From NCBI GenBank assembly GCA_945947925.1, contig CAMEZU010000065.1, positions 1 through 8,478 of the forward strand: a stretch of DNA of 8,478 bases, written 5' to 3'. The notes under the pieces are model-generated. The model was given only the letters and a program-made list of their open reading frames with translations, had not been told where the DNA came from and did not search any database. Shown piece after piece: positions 1 through 7,325 of the stretch. The position numbers were made by a program, and so were the translations under genes. Source of the stretch: an uncultured Verrucomicrobiota bacterium (GTDB lineage: Bacteria; Verrucomicrobiota; Kiritimatiellia; RFP12; UBA1067). Within the stretch, counting starts at the first letter, position 1. Every line of letters starts with the position of its first letter.

Positions 1-21
1 TCCTTTCAGCTAACAAGTTCT

Positions 22-38
22 GCCAAGCTTGTCTTGGC
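22..38 (-). terminator. Hairpin downstream of the operon, weak terminator candidate
   Basis: On the minus strand GCCAAG-ACAAG-CTTGGC makes a 6-bp stem with a 5-nt loop, about 80 nt beyond the last stop codon. The bases after it (AGAACTTGTT) are not a true U-tract, so an intrinsic terminator is doubtful. The same GCCAA bases are also part of the 9-bp inverted repeat that pairs with 105-113, so the two structures exclude each other. The rest of the minus-strand tail to position 1 holds no gene; it ends in AAAGGA, a possible ribosome binding site for a gene beyond the window. Confidence 0.3.
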
Positions 39-113
39 GTACCCGAATTTAGGTTCAACGGCCGACGCATGCACACCGGGACGATGTGGGAGTCGCGCTT
101 CCGCGTACGCCAA
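34..113. repeat. 80-bp stretch bounded by perfect 9-bp inverted repeats
   Basis: TTGGCGTAC (34-42) and its exact reverse complement GTACGCCAA (105-113) bound an 80-bp stretch that starts 5 nt after the last stop codon of the operon. Inside are further palindromic pieces: GCATGC (68-73 region), and on the minus strand GGAAGCGCGACTCCC, itself an imperfect palindrome. No open reading frame of note is present. It could be a dispersed intergenic repeat, a small non-autonomous element, or a structured 3' untranslated region. A chance origin of the 9-bp pair in so short a region is unlikely but not excluded. Confidence 0.4.
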
Positions 114-118
114 TCTTC

Positions 119-1594
119 TCATTTGTGTCCGCGCGACCGCCGGAGGCGAATCTTCCCGAGTCGGTAACGCCGGTTGCCGTCACTTTCCGGAAGCGGCAAT
201 TCAATGCGCGGCGTACCGTCGGCCTCGCCGACCGAAACAAACACCTCAAAGGTTCCTTCGGGTATGACGGGCGCGGTCCAGCGTCCGAGCAAAAACTCGG
301 CCTTATGGGTTACCGCGGGCGCGGCTCCCGGTTCAGCGACAGGCAGCTTCGAGAGATCAAGCCCTTCGTCCGCCATCACGGCGAGAATGCGCCCCTGGGA
401 ATCCTTGACCGTGAGACATGGATACCACGACCGATAGGACGGCGCCACTCCACGATTGCACCAGCTCCAGGTCACGTTAAACGGTTCGGCTCGCTCGCCG
501 ACCCGCGCCTCATCCGGCCATGTCACCTCCGTTGGCGCGAAACGATAGCCGATGCGGCGGTTGATCCGCTCGACTGCCGGGCGATTCGCGTCCCAGATGC
601 CTTTTGCAACGCCGTGGATCGATATGTAGCTCGCATGGTGTGCCTCGACCGCCTTCACGAAAACTTCGTCTGACCAGTCCGTATCGTACTTGGACGGATC
701 GAAGTGCTCCGTCTCGACGACTGTCGGCAGGGTCGGCCAGAACAGCGCCGCCTGATTCTCGTGAAACCAACGCCGCGTGCGCACCGTACGCGCAACCAGA
801 ATCGAGTCGTCGCGCCACCCCACCCCGCGTTCGCGCGCATACGCAAGCAGTTCGGGGTTCGCCTCGGGATTTGACGGAAAGGCAACATCATCGCTGATCA
901 CGAGCTGCGACTGCTTGAAGTACTTGCGATGAAGGTCGATGTGCAGCTTCACTTCGCGGTTCATCCGTTCCTGAGGCACGCGGCTCGAACCGTGCGTATG
1001 TCCTTCGCCCCAGAGTCCGTACGTGCCGACATCGACAAACGCGACTTCTGGCCGTCCGTCATAACGCGCCGCGAACGCCTTGAGAAAGTTCTCGAGTTTC
1101 TGCAGAAAGACCGGATCGGCAAATTCCGGATCGACCGCATATCCGTCTGCCGCAGGCCCGCCTCCCTTTCCCCATCCGAAATTCCAGCGCACGCTCTTCG
1201 CCCCCGCGTCGAAAACCCACTTCGGCGTCGCATACTCCATCCAACCCTCCGAACAGGTGATGCGGAACGCTATCTGTCCCCCGCGTTCAATCCAGCGCTG
1301 GGCCGGCGTGTCAAGCGCCGTCCAGTTGTACTTGCCCTCCTCCGGCTCCACCACCGCCCAGGGAAGCCGCAGATAGCAAACGGAACACCCGGGAAACCAC
1401 GACATGTCGTCGCCCGGCTCGAGCTGCGCACCGTAGTTCGCCGTTCTGTTGTCATAGTAGTGCATGACAAACCCCATGCCGGGATTGATCAGCGCCCGGC
1501 CGTCGTCCACCGGACGCACGGTCGCGGCTGAAAGCTCGCACAAGCCCGCCAGCACACCCGCAGAAAACACCGCTCCTCGCTTGAATGTCAACAT
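119..1594 (-). CDS. DUF4832-type putative glycoside hydrolase, exported
   Basis: A 491-residue protein when started at the ATG at 1594; an in-frame ATG at 1609 would add five residues, but the best ribosome binding site (GGAGG, 1603-1607) overlaps that upstream ATG and lies 8 nt before the one chosen. From the chosen start, residues 1-24 are a signal peptide (FKRG, hydrophobic AVFSAGVLAGL, SAA|T). Residues about 36-340 look like a (beta/alpha)8 glycosidase barrel: INPGMGFVMHYYDN, YLRLPWAVVEPEEGKYNW (74-91), GQIAFRITCSEGW (106-118), VAFVDVGTYGLWGEGH (184-199), LVISDDVAF. E197 in the GLWGEGH strand end is a candidate acid/base; E294 or E296 in VVETEH is a candidate nucleophile. Residues about 347-491 match the DUF4832 beta-sandwich (RIGYRFAPTEVTWP, WSWCNRGVAPSYRSWYPCLTV, GKIRLR). 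The family is often labelled beta-galactosidase-like, but substrate is unproven. Last gene seen in the operon, 17 nt after the flavoprotein. Confidence 0.85.
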   Translation of the reverse strand: MLTFKRGAVFSAGVLAGLCELSAATVRPVDDGRALINPGMGFVMHYYDNRTANYGAQLEPGDDMSWFPGCSVCYLRLPWAVVEPEEGKYNWTALDTPAQRWIERGGQIAFRITCSEGWMEYATPKWVFDAGAKSVRWNFGWGKGGGPAADGYAVDPEFADPVFLQKLENFLKAFAARYDGRPEVAFVDVGTYGLWGEGHTHGSSRVPQERMNREVKLHIDLHRKYFKQSQLVISDDVAFPSNPEANPELLAYARERGVGWRDDSILVARTVRTRRWFHENQAALFWPTLPTVVETEHFDPSKYDTDWSDEVFVKAVEAHHASYISIHGVAKGIWDANRPAVERINRRIGYRFAPTEVTWPDEARVGERAEPFNVTWSWCNRGVAPSYRSWYPCLTVKDSQGRILAVMADEGLDLSKLPVAEPGAAPAVTHKAEFLLGRWTAPVIPEGTFEVFVSVGEADGTPRIELPLPESDGNRRYRLGKIRLRRSRGHK

Positions 1595-1602
1595 GCCGTC
1601 CA

Positions 1603-1607
1603 CCTCC
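1603..1607 (-). promoter_or_regulatory. Ribosome binding site deciding the start of the DUF4832 gene
   Basis: GGAGG sits 8 nt before the ATG at 1594 and overlaps the alternative in-frame ATG at 1609-1607. No purine-rich site stands a suitable distance before 1609; the bases there are the end of the flavoprotein gene (AAACGCTGACA). Starting at 1594 also gives a cleaner signal peptide without the acidic MEVDG. The start at 1594 is therefore preferred. Confidence 0.75.
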
Positions 1608-1611
1608 ATTG

Positions 1612-4602
1612 TCAGCGTTTCATCTTAAGCACGGCCCGGGCATGCGCGGCGAAGACACTGCGCGGGTCTCCGGCATAGGCTTCGAGAATGCCTTTCGCAA
1701 GTCCGTCCTTGTCCCCGCACAGCCAGAGCGCCCGCGCTAGGTGCAGCTCGCGCATCACCTGACACTCGTCTTCCTGCGTCCCGAATCCGCCGCGCGGCGT
1801 AGCCGCAGCCATTCCGTGCTTTGAGTAGCCGCTCATTCCCGGACGCCCGAGCACCTCGGCGAGATTGCCTGCAAATTCCGGCGACGGAAACGCCTCGCAG
1901 GCGAGATCGATCGCGCGGGCAAGCTGACCGTCCCAGGAAGATTTCATCCGGCAAATCTCCGATTTGATCGCCGGAACGGCGAGCGGCGACTTCGTGCGAC
2001 CGAGTGCCACGAGCTGGCTTGGAAATTCGTCCATGCGCCTGCCGAAGGACGACTTGTTCTCAGTGTTGATGACAAGGCGCTCGCTCGTCGGCTTCAATGC
2101 CTGCGCGGCGAGCGTCTCCACTCCCGTCGCATCACCCAGAATGCCGAGCACGTATGCGTAGCACAATTTCGCTCTTTCTTCCGTCGCCGCGCGATAGGCC
2201 TCCCGCAGCAGCGGCAGCGACCGCGCGTGATCCGCGAGGACAATGTTCGCTCCCCGGTAGCCATTCCCGACAGTCTTCACCGCCGCGGCGATTTCGTCAT
2301 CCGTCACTGGCGGCGAATCCTCCCACGTCAGGACCTCGGCCGGGATACACCCCTTGTCGACGAGATGGTGCTGCAAGGCGCGCAGGTCCACGCTGCGGAT
2401 CGCCACATTCCCCTTCACGGCCATCGCGGCGGCATACCCCGCCGCATATCCTTCGTTCTGCACGTCGGCCTGCATGCGCATAAACGGCAGTGCATCGCGA
2501 TGCGCGCTCGCGCCGATGCCGACGACGGCCATGTTCTCGACGCCCCTCGGCAACAGAGAGCGGAATGGGATATTGAGATTGAAGAGGCGTCTGCCGTCGA
2601 ACTCGCCGACGAAACACGCATTGTCGATCGTCGGCCCATGCGTGTCGAAATCCGTCCGGCCCTGCGCGATCGTGTCGCGGAACGTGCGCGCGTTGCAGAC
2701 GTCGAGAGGCTGCACGACATAGTCTCCGACCATCCGCCGCCGCTCGCGCGTCGCCAACAGCTGCGAGACATCCCACTCGCCCTTGCCGCCGCGCCGCGCC
2801 CGCAGTCCGAAAAGCCAGGCGTCCGTCACGTTGTTGTCGTCGACATATCCCCAGTCCGAATTCGCATACCGCCAGCCGAGACGCACCGTGGGCATCCCGG
2901 CGCCCTGCACCGTCAATTCCCTTTCCGAGATCCACTCCGTTTCGGCGCCCGCCCTGGCCGCGAGATCGGCGGCCCCGGTTGCGTCGACCACCACCTTTGC
3001 CCGTGCGATGTACACTCCGCAGGGAGTCGCGATCTTCACCCCCTTCACCGCACGACCGTCGCACACCACGTCGTAGCCAATCGACTCCTGCCAGATGTCG
3101 CCGCCCGCCTTGCGCACTTCGCTCCGCCAATACTCCGACTTGCCCATTCGCCAACAGGAATATCCCAGGGCCTTGATGCCGTCCTCGACTTCCTGGGTAA
3201 ACCCGCAAATCTTGCCGTACCAGTAGTAGCCGATCATGCCCGACGTTCCCACCCCGCCGAGGCGCGGCATGTAATCGACGACCAGCGTCTTCGCGCCGGC
3301 CCGCGCGGCGGCGATCGCCGCCGGGGCGCCGGCGGTCCCGCCGCCGATCACCACGACATCGTAATCGACCGTGCGCGGCGGACGCAAAACGCCGGACGCA
3401 TGTTCCTCGAGTCGAAGCGGGCGCATGACGATTTCGTCGGCCGAATCGACTTCGCCGGGCGTCCGCGTCAAGTCTCGCGCGCGTTGCTCGAGTTCGGCGA
3501 CGACCGGCATCGAAAGCTCCCGGACAGTGGACTTGAAGGAACAGCGGTAAGCCTTCGCCGTACCGCCGGTACCTTTGTTCGAACTTGCCCCCTGGAACCA
3601 GACTGGAACGGAGAGGGGCAATTCCTCGACCGTCAAGTCCTCGGCTTGCGGACGCGTCGTGGAAATGACGATGCGCGAGCAGGTGACATCCGTAGAGACG
3701 CCCTTCGTCCCGCCGCCGGCAAGAATCACGGCAAGCCCGCAGCGCGTCGCATCGACGATGTTGTCCGCATGAAACGTCTTCTCGCCCTGACGGCTCGCCG
3801 TGGTAACGCCGATCACCTTGCCTGCACCATCCTTGACGACCCCCGTCACCATCACGCCCGTGCGGTACGGGATGCCCCGCGCGTTCAGGACTTCGTCCAG
3901 CGCACTCTTCACCTCCAGCGGCGTCGGCACGCGGCGCGTGTTGTCATCATTCGCCACGCGAATCGTCGCCTCGCCGAGCAGCATGCGTTCCTGTCCGTCC
4001 GCCGCCGTGTAGCCAACCGCCAGATTGTCGATCTCCCGGTTCAGTTCGACGCGATGGACATACCGCTCCACGCCCGAGTAATTCATGACCATCGGCATGT
4101 CGACCACCGATATTCTGCCTTGCCCGTCGCCGTAGGCGGCGTGAACCTCCTTGATGGTGCTCTTCCAGTCGAGGCCGAAAACGACAAGTTCAACCGACTT
4201 CACCAACCGCTTGCCGCCGAGCGCGAAATCGATGCGACCTTTCGCGCCGGACACCTGTACGCTCTCGGTCACGACATCGTCGGAGCGTCCGTCGAAAAGC
4301 ATCGTTCCCGTATCTTCATGCGGAGAGGAAGAAGCCGGGGTGAGCGTGTAGACGCAGGTCAGCGGCTTCTCGTCTCCAATCCAGATCGCCCTGGCGACCG
4401 GATCGCCCAAATCAACCTCTGCCGGACCGAACAGCTCCAGCGTGCCGGCCACGTCCTCGCCGAGGTAGGGACGCGGCGCGAGCAGCAGGACGCTCTTAGG
4501 ATCGCCGGTTCTGTCGGCGGCGCGAACCGCCTCGCGAACGGCATCGGTCGTTCCGCCGAGAATCAGCGTCTCGACTGCAGCCAGCAAGACAGGCACAGTC
4601 AT
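1612..4602 (-). CDS. FAD-dependent oxidoreductase (FAD_oxidored-like, tandem, HEAT-like tail)
   Basis: A 996-residue flavoprotein, about twice the usual family length. The active-looking unit is central: YDVVVIGGGTAGAPAAI (414-430) is a complete GxGxxG Rossmann motif, PRLGGVGTSG (446-455) follows the first strand as in PF12831 proteins, VVVDATGAADLAARAGA (537-553) is the second FAD-contact motif, TRERRRMVGDYVVQPLDV (618-635) and FDTHG (652-656) are family hallmarks, and LLPRGVENMAVVGIG (683-697) with NEGYAAGYAAAMA (716-728) closes the FAD site. Residues about 11-310 look like a diverged first copy: TLILGGTTDAVREAV (12-26), APRPYLGEDVAGTLEL and NIVDATRCGLAVILAGG. From about 770 to the end are helical, HEAT-like repeats. 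Substrate unknown; sugar or uronate oxidation is an inference from its neighbours. The start ATG follows GAGGTG, which overlaps the stop of the preceding gene. The N-terminus (MTVPVLLAAVE) is hydrophobic but lacks a basic region, so export is uncertain. Confidence 0.9.
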   Translation of the reverse strand: MTVPVLLAAVETLILGGTTDAVREAVRAADRTGDPKSVLLLAPRPYLGEDVAGTLELFGPAEVDLGDPVARAIWIGDEKPLTCVYTLTPASSSPHEDTGTMLFDGRSDDVVTESVQVSGAKGRIDFALGGKRLVKSVELVVFGLDWKSTIKEVHAAYGDGQGRISVVDMPMVMNYSGVERYVHRVELNREIDNLAVGYTAADGQERMLLGEATIRVANDDNTRRVPTPLEVKSALDEVLNARGIPYRTGVMVTGVVKDGAGKVIGVTTASRQGEKTFHADNIVDATRCGLAVILAGGGTKGVSTDVTCSRIVISTTRPQAEDLTVEELPLSVPVWFQGASSNKGTGGTAKAYRCSFKSTVRELSMPVVAELEQRARDLTRTPGEVDSADEIVMRPLRLEEHASGVLRPPRTVDYDVVVIGGGTAGAPAAIAAARAGAKTLVVDYMPRLGGVGTSGMIGYYWYGKICGFTQEVEDGIKALGYSCWRMGKSEYWRSEVRKAGGDIWQESIGYDVVCDGRAVKGVKIATPCGVYIARAKVVVDATGAADLAARAGAETEWISERELTVQGAGMPTVRLGWRYANSDWGYVDDNNVTDAWLFGLRARRGGKGEWDVSQLLATRERRRMVGDYVVQPLDVCNARTFRDTIAQGRTDFDTHGPTIDNACFVGEFDGRRLFNLNIPFRSLLPRGVENMAVVGIGASAHRDALPFMRMQADVQNEGYAAGYAAAMAVKGNVAIRSVDLRALQHHLVDKGCIPAEVLTWEDSPPVTDDEIAAAVKTVGNGYRGANIVLADHARSLPLLREAYRAATEERAKLCYAYVLGILGDATGVETLAAQALKPTSERLVINTENKSSFGRRMDEFPSQLVALGRTKSPLAVPAIKSEICRMKSSWDGQLARAIDLACEAFPSPEFAGNLAEVLGRPGMSGYSKHGMAAATPRGGFGTQEDECQVMRELHLARALWLCGDKDGLAKGILEAYAGDPRSVFAAHARAVLKMKR

Positions 4603-4606
4603 GTCG

Positions 4607-4612
4607 CACCTC
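4607..4612 (-). promoter_or_regulatory. Ribosome binding site of the flavoprotein gene, overlapping a stop codon
   Basis: GAGGTG lies with 6 nt between GAGG and the ATG at 4602. Its first two bases are the last two bases of the TGA stop (4613-4611) of the upstream gene. Stop, ribosome binding site and start within 14 nt is a typical layout for translational coupling, which would keep amounts of the two proteins in step. Confidence 0.7.
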
Positions 4613-7295
4613 AGCGAAGATGAAGGACAAAGCCGCGCAAGCAGGCATGCACGACGACCGACGCATCGGTTGCGTCGACCGTGATCATCACGCGATGCGA
4701 TGCATCCGGACGCACGAAGGTCGCGCTGCGAAACGCCGCCTTCGCCGCGTCGTCCAAGATCGCATTTTCAATCAACGTCTTCGAATAGCGCTTCGCCTTG
4801 ATCTCATCCTCGCCCGGAATCGCGATCTTCACTCCGCCCGTCACCGTGACGTTGCCGATGTCGGAGAGCGTCGCGTCAAGCACGCCGCCCGTAAACGCCA
4901 TGACGAGCGGCAGTCCGCCGAACGATGCGGTGCCGGTCAAAGCCGCGGCGGCCAGCTCAAGCGTTGACACGCCCGCGAGATCGGCATCGGCGAAACTCTG
5001 ACCGGCGGATACCACGAGCGTGCCCGAGCCGGTCACCGTGCCCGAAAAATCACCGCCCGCCTGAGAGATTTCGGCCCGGGCGCCGTCGAGCTGCAGCGTT
5101 CCGGCGCCGCAGAGCGCACCGAACTTCTCGAACGGCAGATTGAGCTCGAGCGTCGCCCCGGATTGAATCATGACGGACTTCCCGTCATGGACGACATTCC
5201 CGCCGTCCAGCGCCCAAGGCCCCTGATCGGTGTAGTTGTTCTGCGTGAACTCGCTTGCGTCCCCGTCCTTGCGCTGGACCACCTGCCATCCGTCGCCTGC
5301 GTTTTCCTTCGCCAGCAGCATCCATGTCTTCGGCATGCGGCCGAAGAACCCGCCGCCCGTGGACGTATACCCGAACGCATCGAACTCAAGCGCCTCTCCG
5401 GCATCGACTTCAATGAAGTACGGCAGGCCGTTCTGCAGTATGCGCTCGTCTCGGCTCTCCGGATCCGCCAGGGCGCGGATGTTGTTGACGAGCTTGTTGG
5501 ACTTGTCCGAACAGGACGTCGAAACCACCGTCGCGCCATCCGGCCAGGCGACACGACTGCCGTTGCGATACAGATTCAGCTCGGCCAGCTGAACGTACGA
5601 GTCGTTTGCCGACAAGGTCTGGCAGACCTCGAACCGGAAGTACCGTGCCGAGCGCGCCAGCGAGGTCGCGGGAAAATAACGGCTGTCGCGCGCATAGGTT
5701 TCCGTCTCGGGCTTCGGATAGGACGAAATGTCGATCTGCCGCCAGAGCTTCGTCCCGTCGTTCCAGGCCTTGTCATCCGTCGACACCTCGAATACGAAGC
5801 CGCGCGGCAGCCGATCTGTCGAGTAATCATTACTGTTCTTTGAAGGCCTCCACGCATACCCCTTGATTCTCTTGGCCGATCCACCGTAGCCGAGCACGAC
5901 CGACGGCAGTTCTTTCGAATTCTGGGACGAGGATTTGATCATCGTGCGCGTTTCGGCCGTTCCGGCCGTAAAGGCCTCATCGCTGCTCATACCGTATGTC
6001 GCGTTGACGCTTGAAGCGTTGATCTCCTTGCCGTCGGCATCGATGATCCTGAACGAAGCGATCGCCCACATGTACCCCCAGTTGTCGATGTTGCCCGTTG
6101 CTTCGGAAAGACCGGTCGTCGTCGGGGTGATGCGCACCCACTTCGCCTCGTGCACCCCGTCGTTCGACGATACGACCGAAGTGCGTCCACTCTTCACTTC
6201 CAGCCGCGTCTCGGCATCGGCACCGTCTGCGTACAAGATCGCCGCTCCCGCAGTCGCCGCGTGAATCGCTTCGCCATTGACGTCGATGTCCACCGTTTCG
6301 GCGATCTCCTGGCGGAAGGCAAATTGGAAGTTCCTGCCAAGATACAGGCTGCGTCCGGCAAAGGACTCGCTTACCGGCACATTTTCACGGCGATCGACGA
6401 GCGTCCATCTGTCATTGGCATACGCATACACCTCCCACGAGACAGGGGACGCCACGCTCATCTTGCCGCTGACATCGCGCGCCGACATCCGGTAGCCGTC
6501 GATCCTCCTTGCGACCGGGAATTCATAAACCACCTCGTCCCCGATCGGCCAACCGTTCACCGCATTTCCGGCATGCTTGTCGTATAGATTGAAGGCGTTC
6601 TTGACGGTTCCTTCGCTGGTGACTTTAATCCCGCCCGAGTTGGACGGCGTCCACCCGATTACCGGCACGCCCTGGTAGGTCGGCGCGAGTTCGTCGAGAT
6701 CGACTGCCGAACCGCCGTCCGCCGCCTTGGTCGGACGGATCTTGATCTTCGTGAACCTATCCGCGCCATAGAACGCATAAGTCAGCGAGATCTTGCCGCG
6801 CGAGGAAGAGGAGGAATTGACTATGCAGGCCGTGGGCGCAAGCGTGAGCGCACTGAAGCAATCGACATGTCCGTTGACATCCAGCTTCCCTTCCAGCTCG
6901 AGTGATCCCGTATCGCGAATCGGCGCGTCCTGATCGAACGCCAGCATCGCGCCGGCCGACACGTTGACGTTGCGGAGGCATTCTCGGCCGTCCGTGCGGG
7001 CGAGACGCACGACCCCGTTGGAAATATTCATGTTCAGGTACTGCACGTCGCCCGCAAGAATCAACGTGCCGTCACCGGTCTTGTTGAAGTAATGACCGCT
7101 GCCCGGAGCAACTGCATCCGCAAAATAGTCCGCAAGGCGAGAAACGGTCAGCGTTTCGCCTGCCGGGACGTTCACCTCGACAACCTTCTCGGTCGTCGGC
7201 AAATCCGCGGCAAATGCCGGCCCGGCCCCGAACGAACCAAGGAACAGTGCGATTTTCACCCTCTTGAGCACCCTGTTTGCCGTCGCGATTTTCAT
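4611..7295 (-). CDS. Exported protein with beta-helix repeats and discoidin-like modules
   Basis: An 894-residue protein probably exposed outside the cytoplasm. Residues 1-29 are a signal peptide: basic residues to K14, hydrophobic IALFLGSFGAG, then AFA|AD. NKTGDGTLILAG (71-82) with the following NGVVRL is a typical autotransporter-associated beta-strand repeat, and more beta-helix-like sequence follows to about 160 before a serine run (161-165). Three discoidin (F5/8 type C)-like blocks seem to follow: about 225-330 (VVYEFPVARRIDGYRM, then SWEVYAYANDRWTLVDRRE), about 384-545 (AKWVRITP, ASFRIIDADGKEI, KRIKGYAWRP, FVFEVSTDDKAWN) and about 548-690 (RYFRFEVCQT, VQLAELNLYRNG, FDAFGYTS, WMLLAKENAGDGW). 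Residues about 705-820 return to Gly/Ser/Thr-rich beta-helix. No C-terminal barrel, LPXTG or PEP-CTERM signal is visible; it ends RGFVLHLR. Discoidin folds usually bind carbohydrate, so a glycan-binding surface or periplasmic protein is inferred. Start ATG has AAGGAGG 4 nt upstream. Confidence 0.85.
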   Translation of the reverse strand: MKIATANRVLKRVKIALFLGSFGAGPAFAADLPTTEKVVEVNVPAGETLTVSRLADYFADAVAPGSGHYFNKTGDGTLILAGDVQYLNMNISNGVVRLARTDGRECLRNVNVSAGAMLAFDQDAPIRDTGSLELEGKLDVNGHVDCFSALTLAPTACIVNSSSSSRGKISLTYAFYGADRFTKIKIRPTKAADGGSAVDLDELAPTYQGVPVIGWTPSNSGGIKVTSEGTVKNAFNLYDKHAGNAVNGWPIGDEVVYEFPVARRIDGYRMSARDVSGKMSVASPVSWEVYAYANDRWTLVDRRENVPVSESFAGRSLYLGRNFQFAFRQEIAETVDIDVNGEAIHAATAGAAILYADGADAETRLEVKSGRTSVVSSNDGVHEAKWVRITPTTTGLSEATGNIDNWGYMWAIASFRIIDADGKEINASSVNATYGMSSDEAFTAGTAETRTMIKSSSQNSKELPSVVLGYGGSAKRIKGYAWRPSKNSNDYSTDRLPRGFVFEVSTDDKAWNDGTKLWRQIDISSYPKPETETYARDSRYFPATSLARSARYFRFEVCQTLSANDSYVQLAELNLYRNGSRVAWPDGATVVSTSCSDKSNKLVNNIRALADPESRDERILQNGLPYFIEVDAGEALEFDAFGYTSTGGGFFGRMPKTWMLLAKENAGDGWQVVQRKDGDASEFTQNNYTDQGPWALDGGNVVHDGKSVMIQSGATLELNLPFEKFGALCGAGTLQLDGARAEISQAGGDFSGTVTGSGTLVVSAGQSFADADLAGVSTLELAAAALTGTASFGGLPLVMAFTGGVLDATLSDIGNVTVTGGVKIAIPGEDEIKAKRYSKTLIENAILDDAAKAAFRSATFVRPDASHRVMITVDATDASVVVHACLRGFVLHLR

Positions 7296-7299
7296 CTTG

Positions 7300-7306
7300 C
7301 CTCCTT
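7300..7306 (-). promoter_or_regulatory. Strong ribosome binding site of the beta-helix/discoidin gene
   Basis: AAGGAGG is a near-perfect anti-16S match, 4 nt before the ATG at 7295 (short but workable). It fixes the start, and the protein begins with a textbook signal peptide. It is the strongest ribosome binding site in the window and suggests this surface protein is made in larger amounts than the regulator, whose mRNA appears leaderless. Confidence 0.8.
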
Positions 7307-7311
7307 GTCTG

Positions 7312-7325
7312 TGAACGTTTGTTCA
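7312..7325. repeat. Short palindrome between regulator and second gene
   Basis: TGAAC-GTTT-GTTCA forms a 14-bp hyphenated palindrome in the 27-nt gap between regulator and beta-helix gene; the last three bases are the regulator stop codon. As RNA it is a weak 5-bp hairpin with a 4-nt loop just before the strong AAGGAGG, so it could tune translation of the second gene, or it could be a protein-binding site. It has no U-tract and is not a terminator. Low confidence that it matters. Confidence 0.25.

Noticed and set aside
1565..1580. Possible lipoprotein signal in the DUF4832 protein (LAGLC)
   Set aside because: The residue before the cysteine is Leu; a lipobox needs Gly, Ala or Ser there. A standard signal peptidase I site at SAA|T fits better.
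1595..1609. Upstream ATG at 1609 as start of the DUF4832 gene
   Set aside because: It overlaps the GGAGG that serves the ATG at 1594, has no ribosome binding site of its own, and would add acidic residues before the signal peptide.
2297..3208. A 303-codon minus-strand frame inside the flavoprotein gene
   Set aside because: Shifted-frame shadow with Arg/Gly-rich low-complexity translation; the true frame carries the conserved FAD motifs throughout, so no frameshift is needed.
2227..4623. A 798-codon open frame on the plus strand, antisense to the flavoprotein gene
   Set aside because: It is in exact codon register with the real gene, so it is open only because TTA, CTA and TCA codons are avoided. 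Its translation is Arg/His/Asp-rich with no recognisable domain, whereas the minus strand shows clear FAD motifs.
5169..5189. An 8-bp perfect hairpin (CATGACGG, 5-nt loop, CCGTCATG)
   Set aside because: Lies inside coding sequence for HDGKSVM; about one such hairpin is expected by chance in a window this size, and there is no U-tract.
5163..5843. Plus-strand open frame antisense to the discoidin-like region
   Set aside because: Register-matched shadow with no recognisable protein family and no plausible promoter or ribosome binding site.
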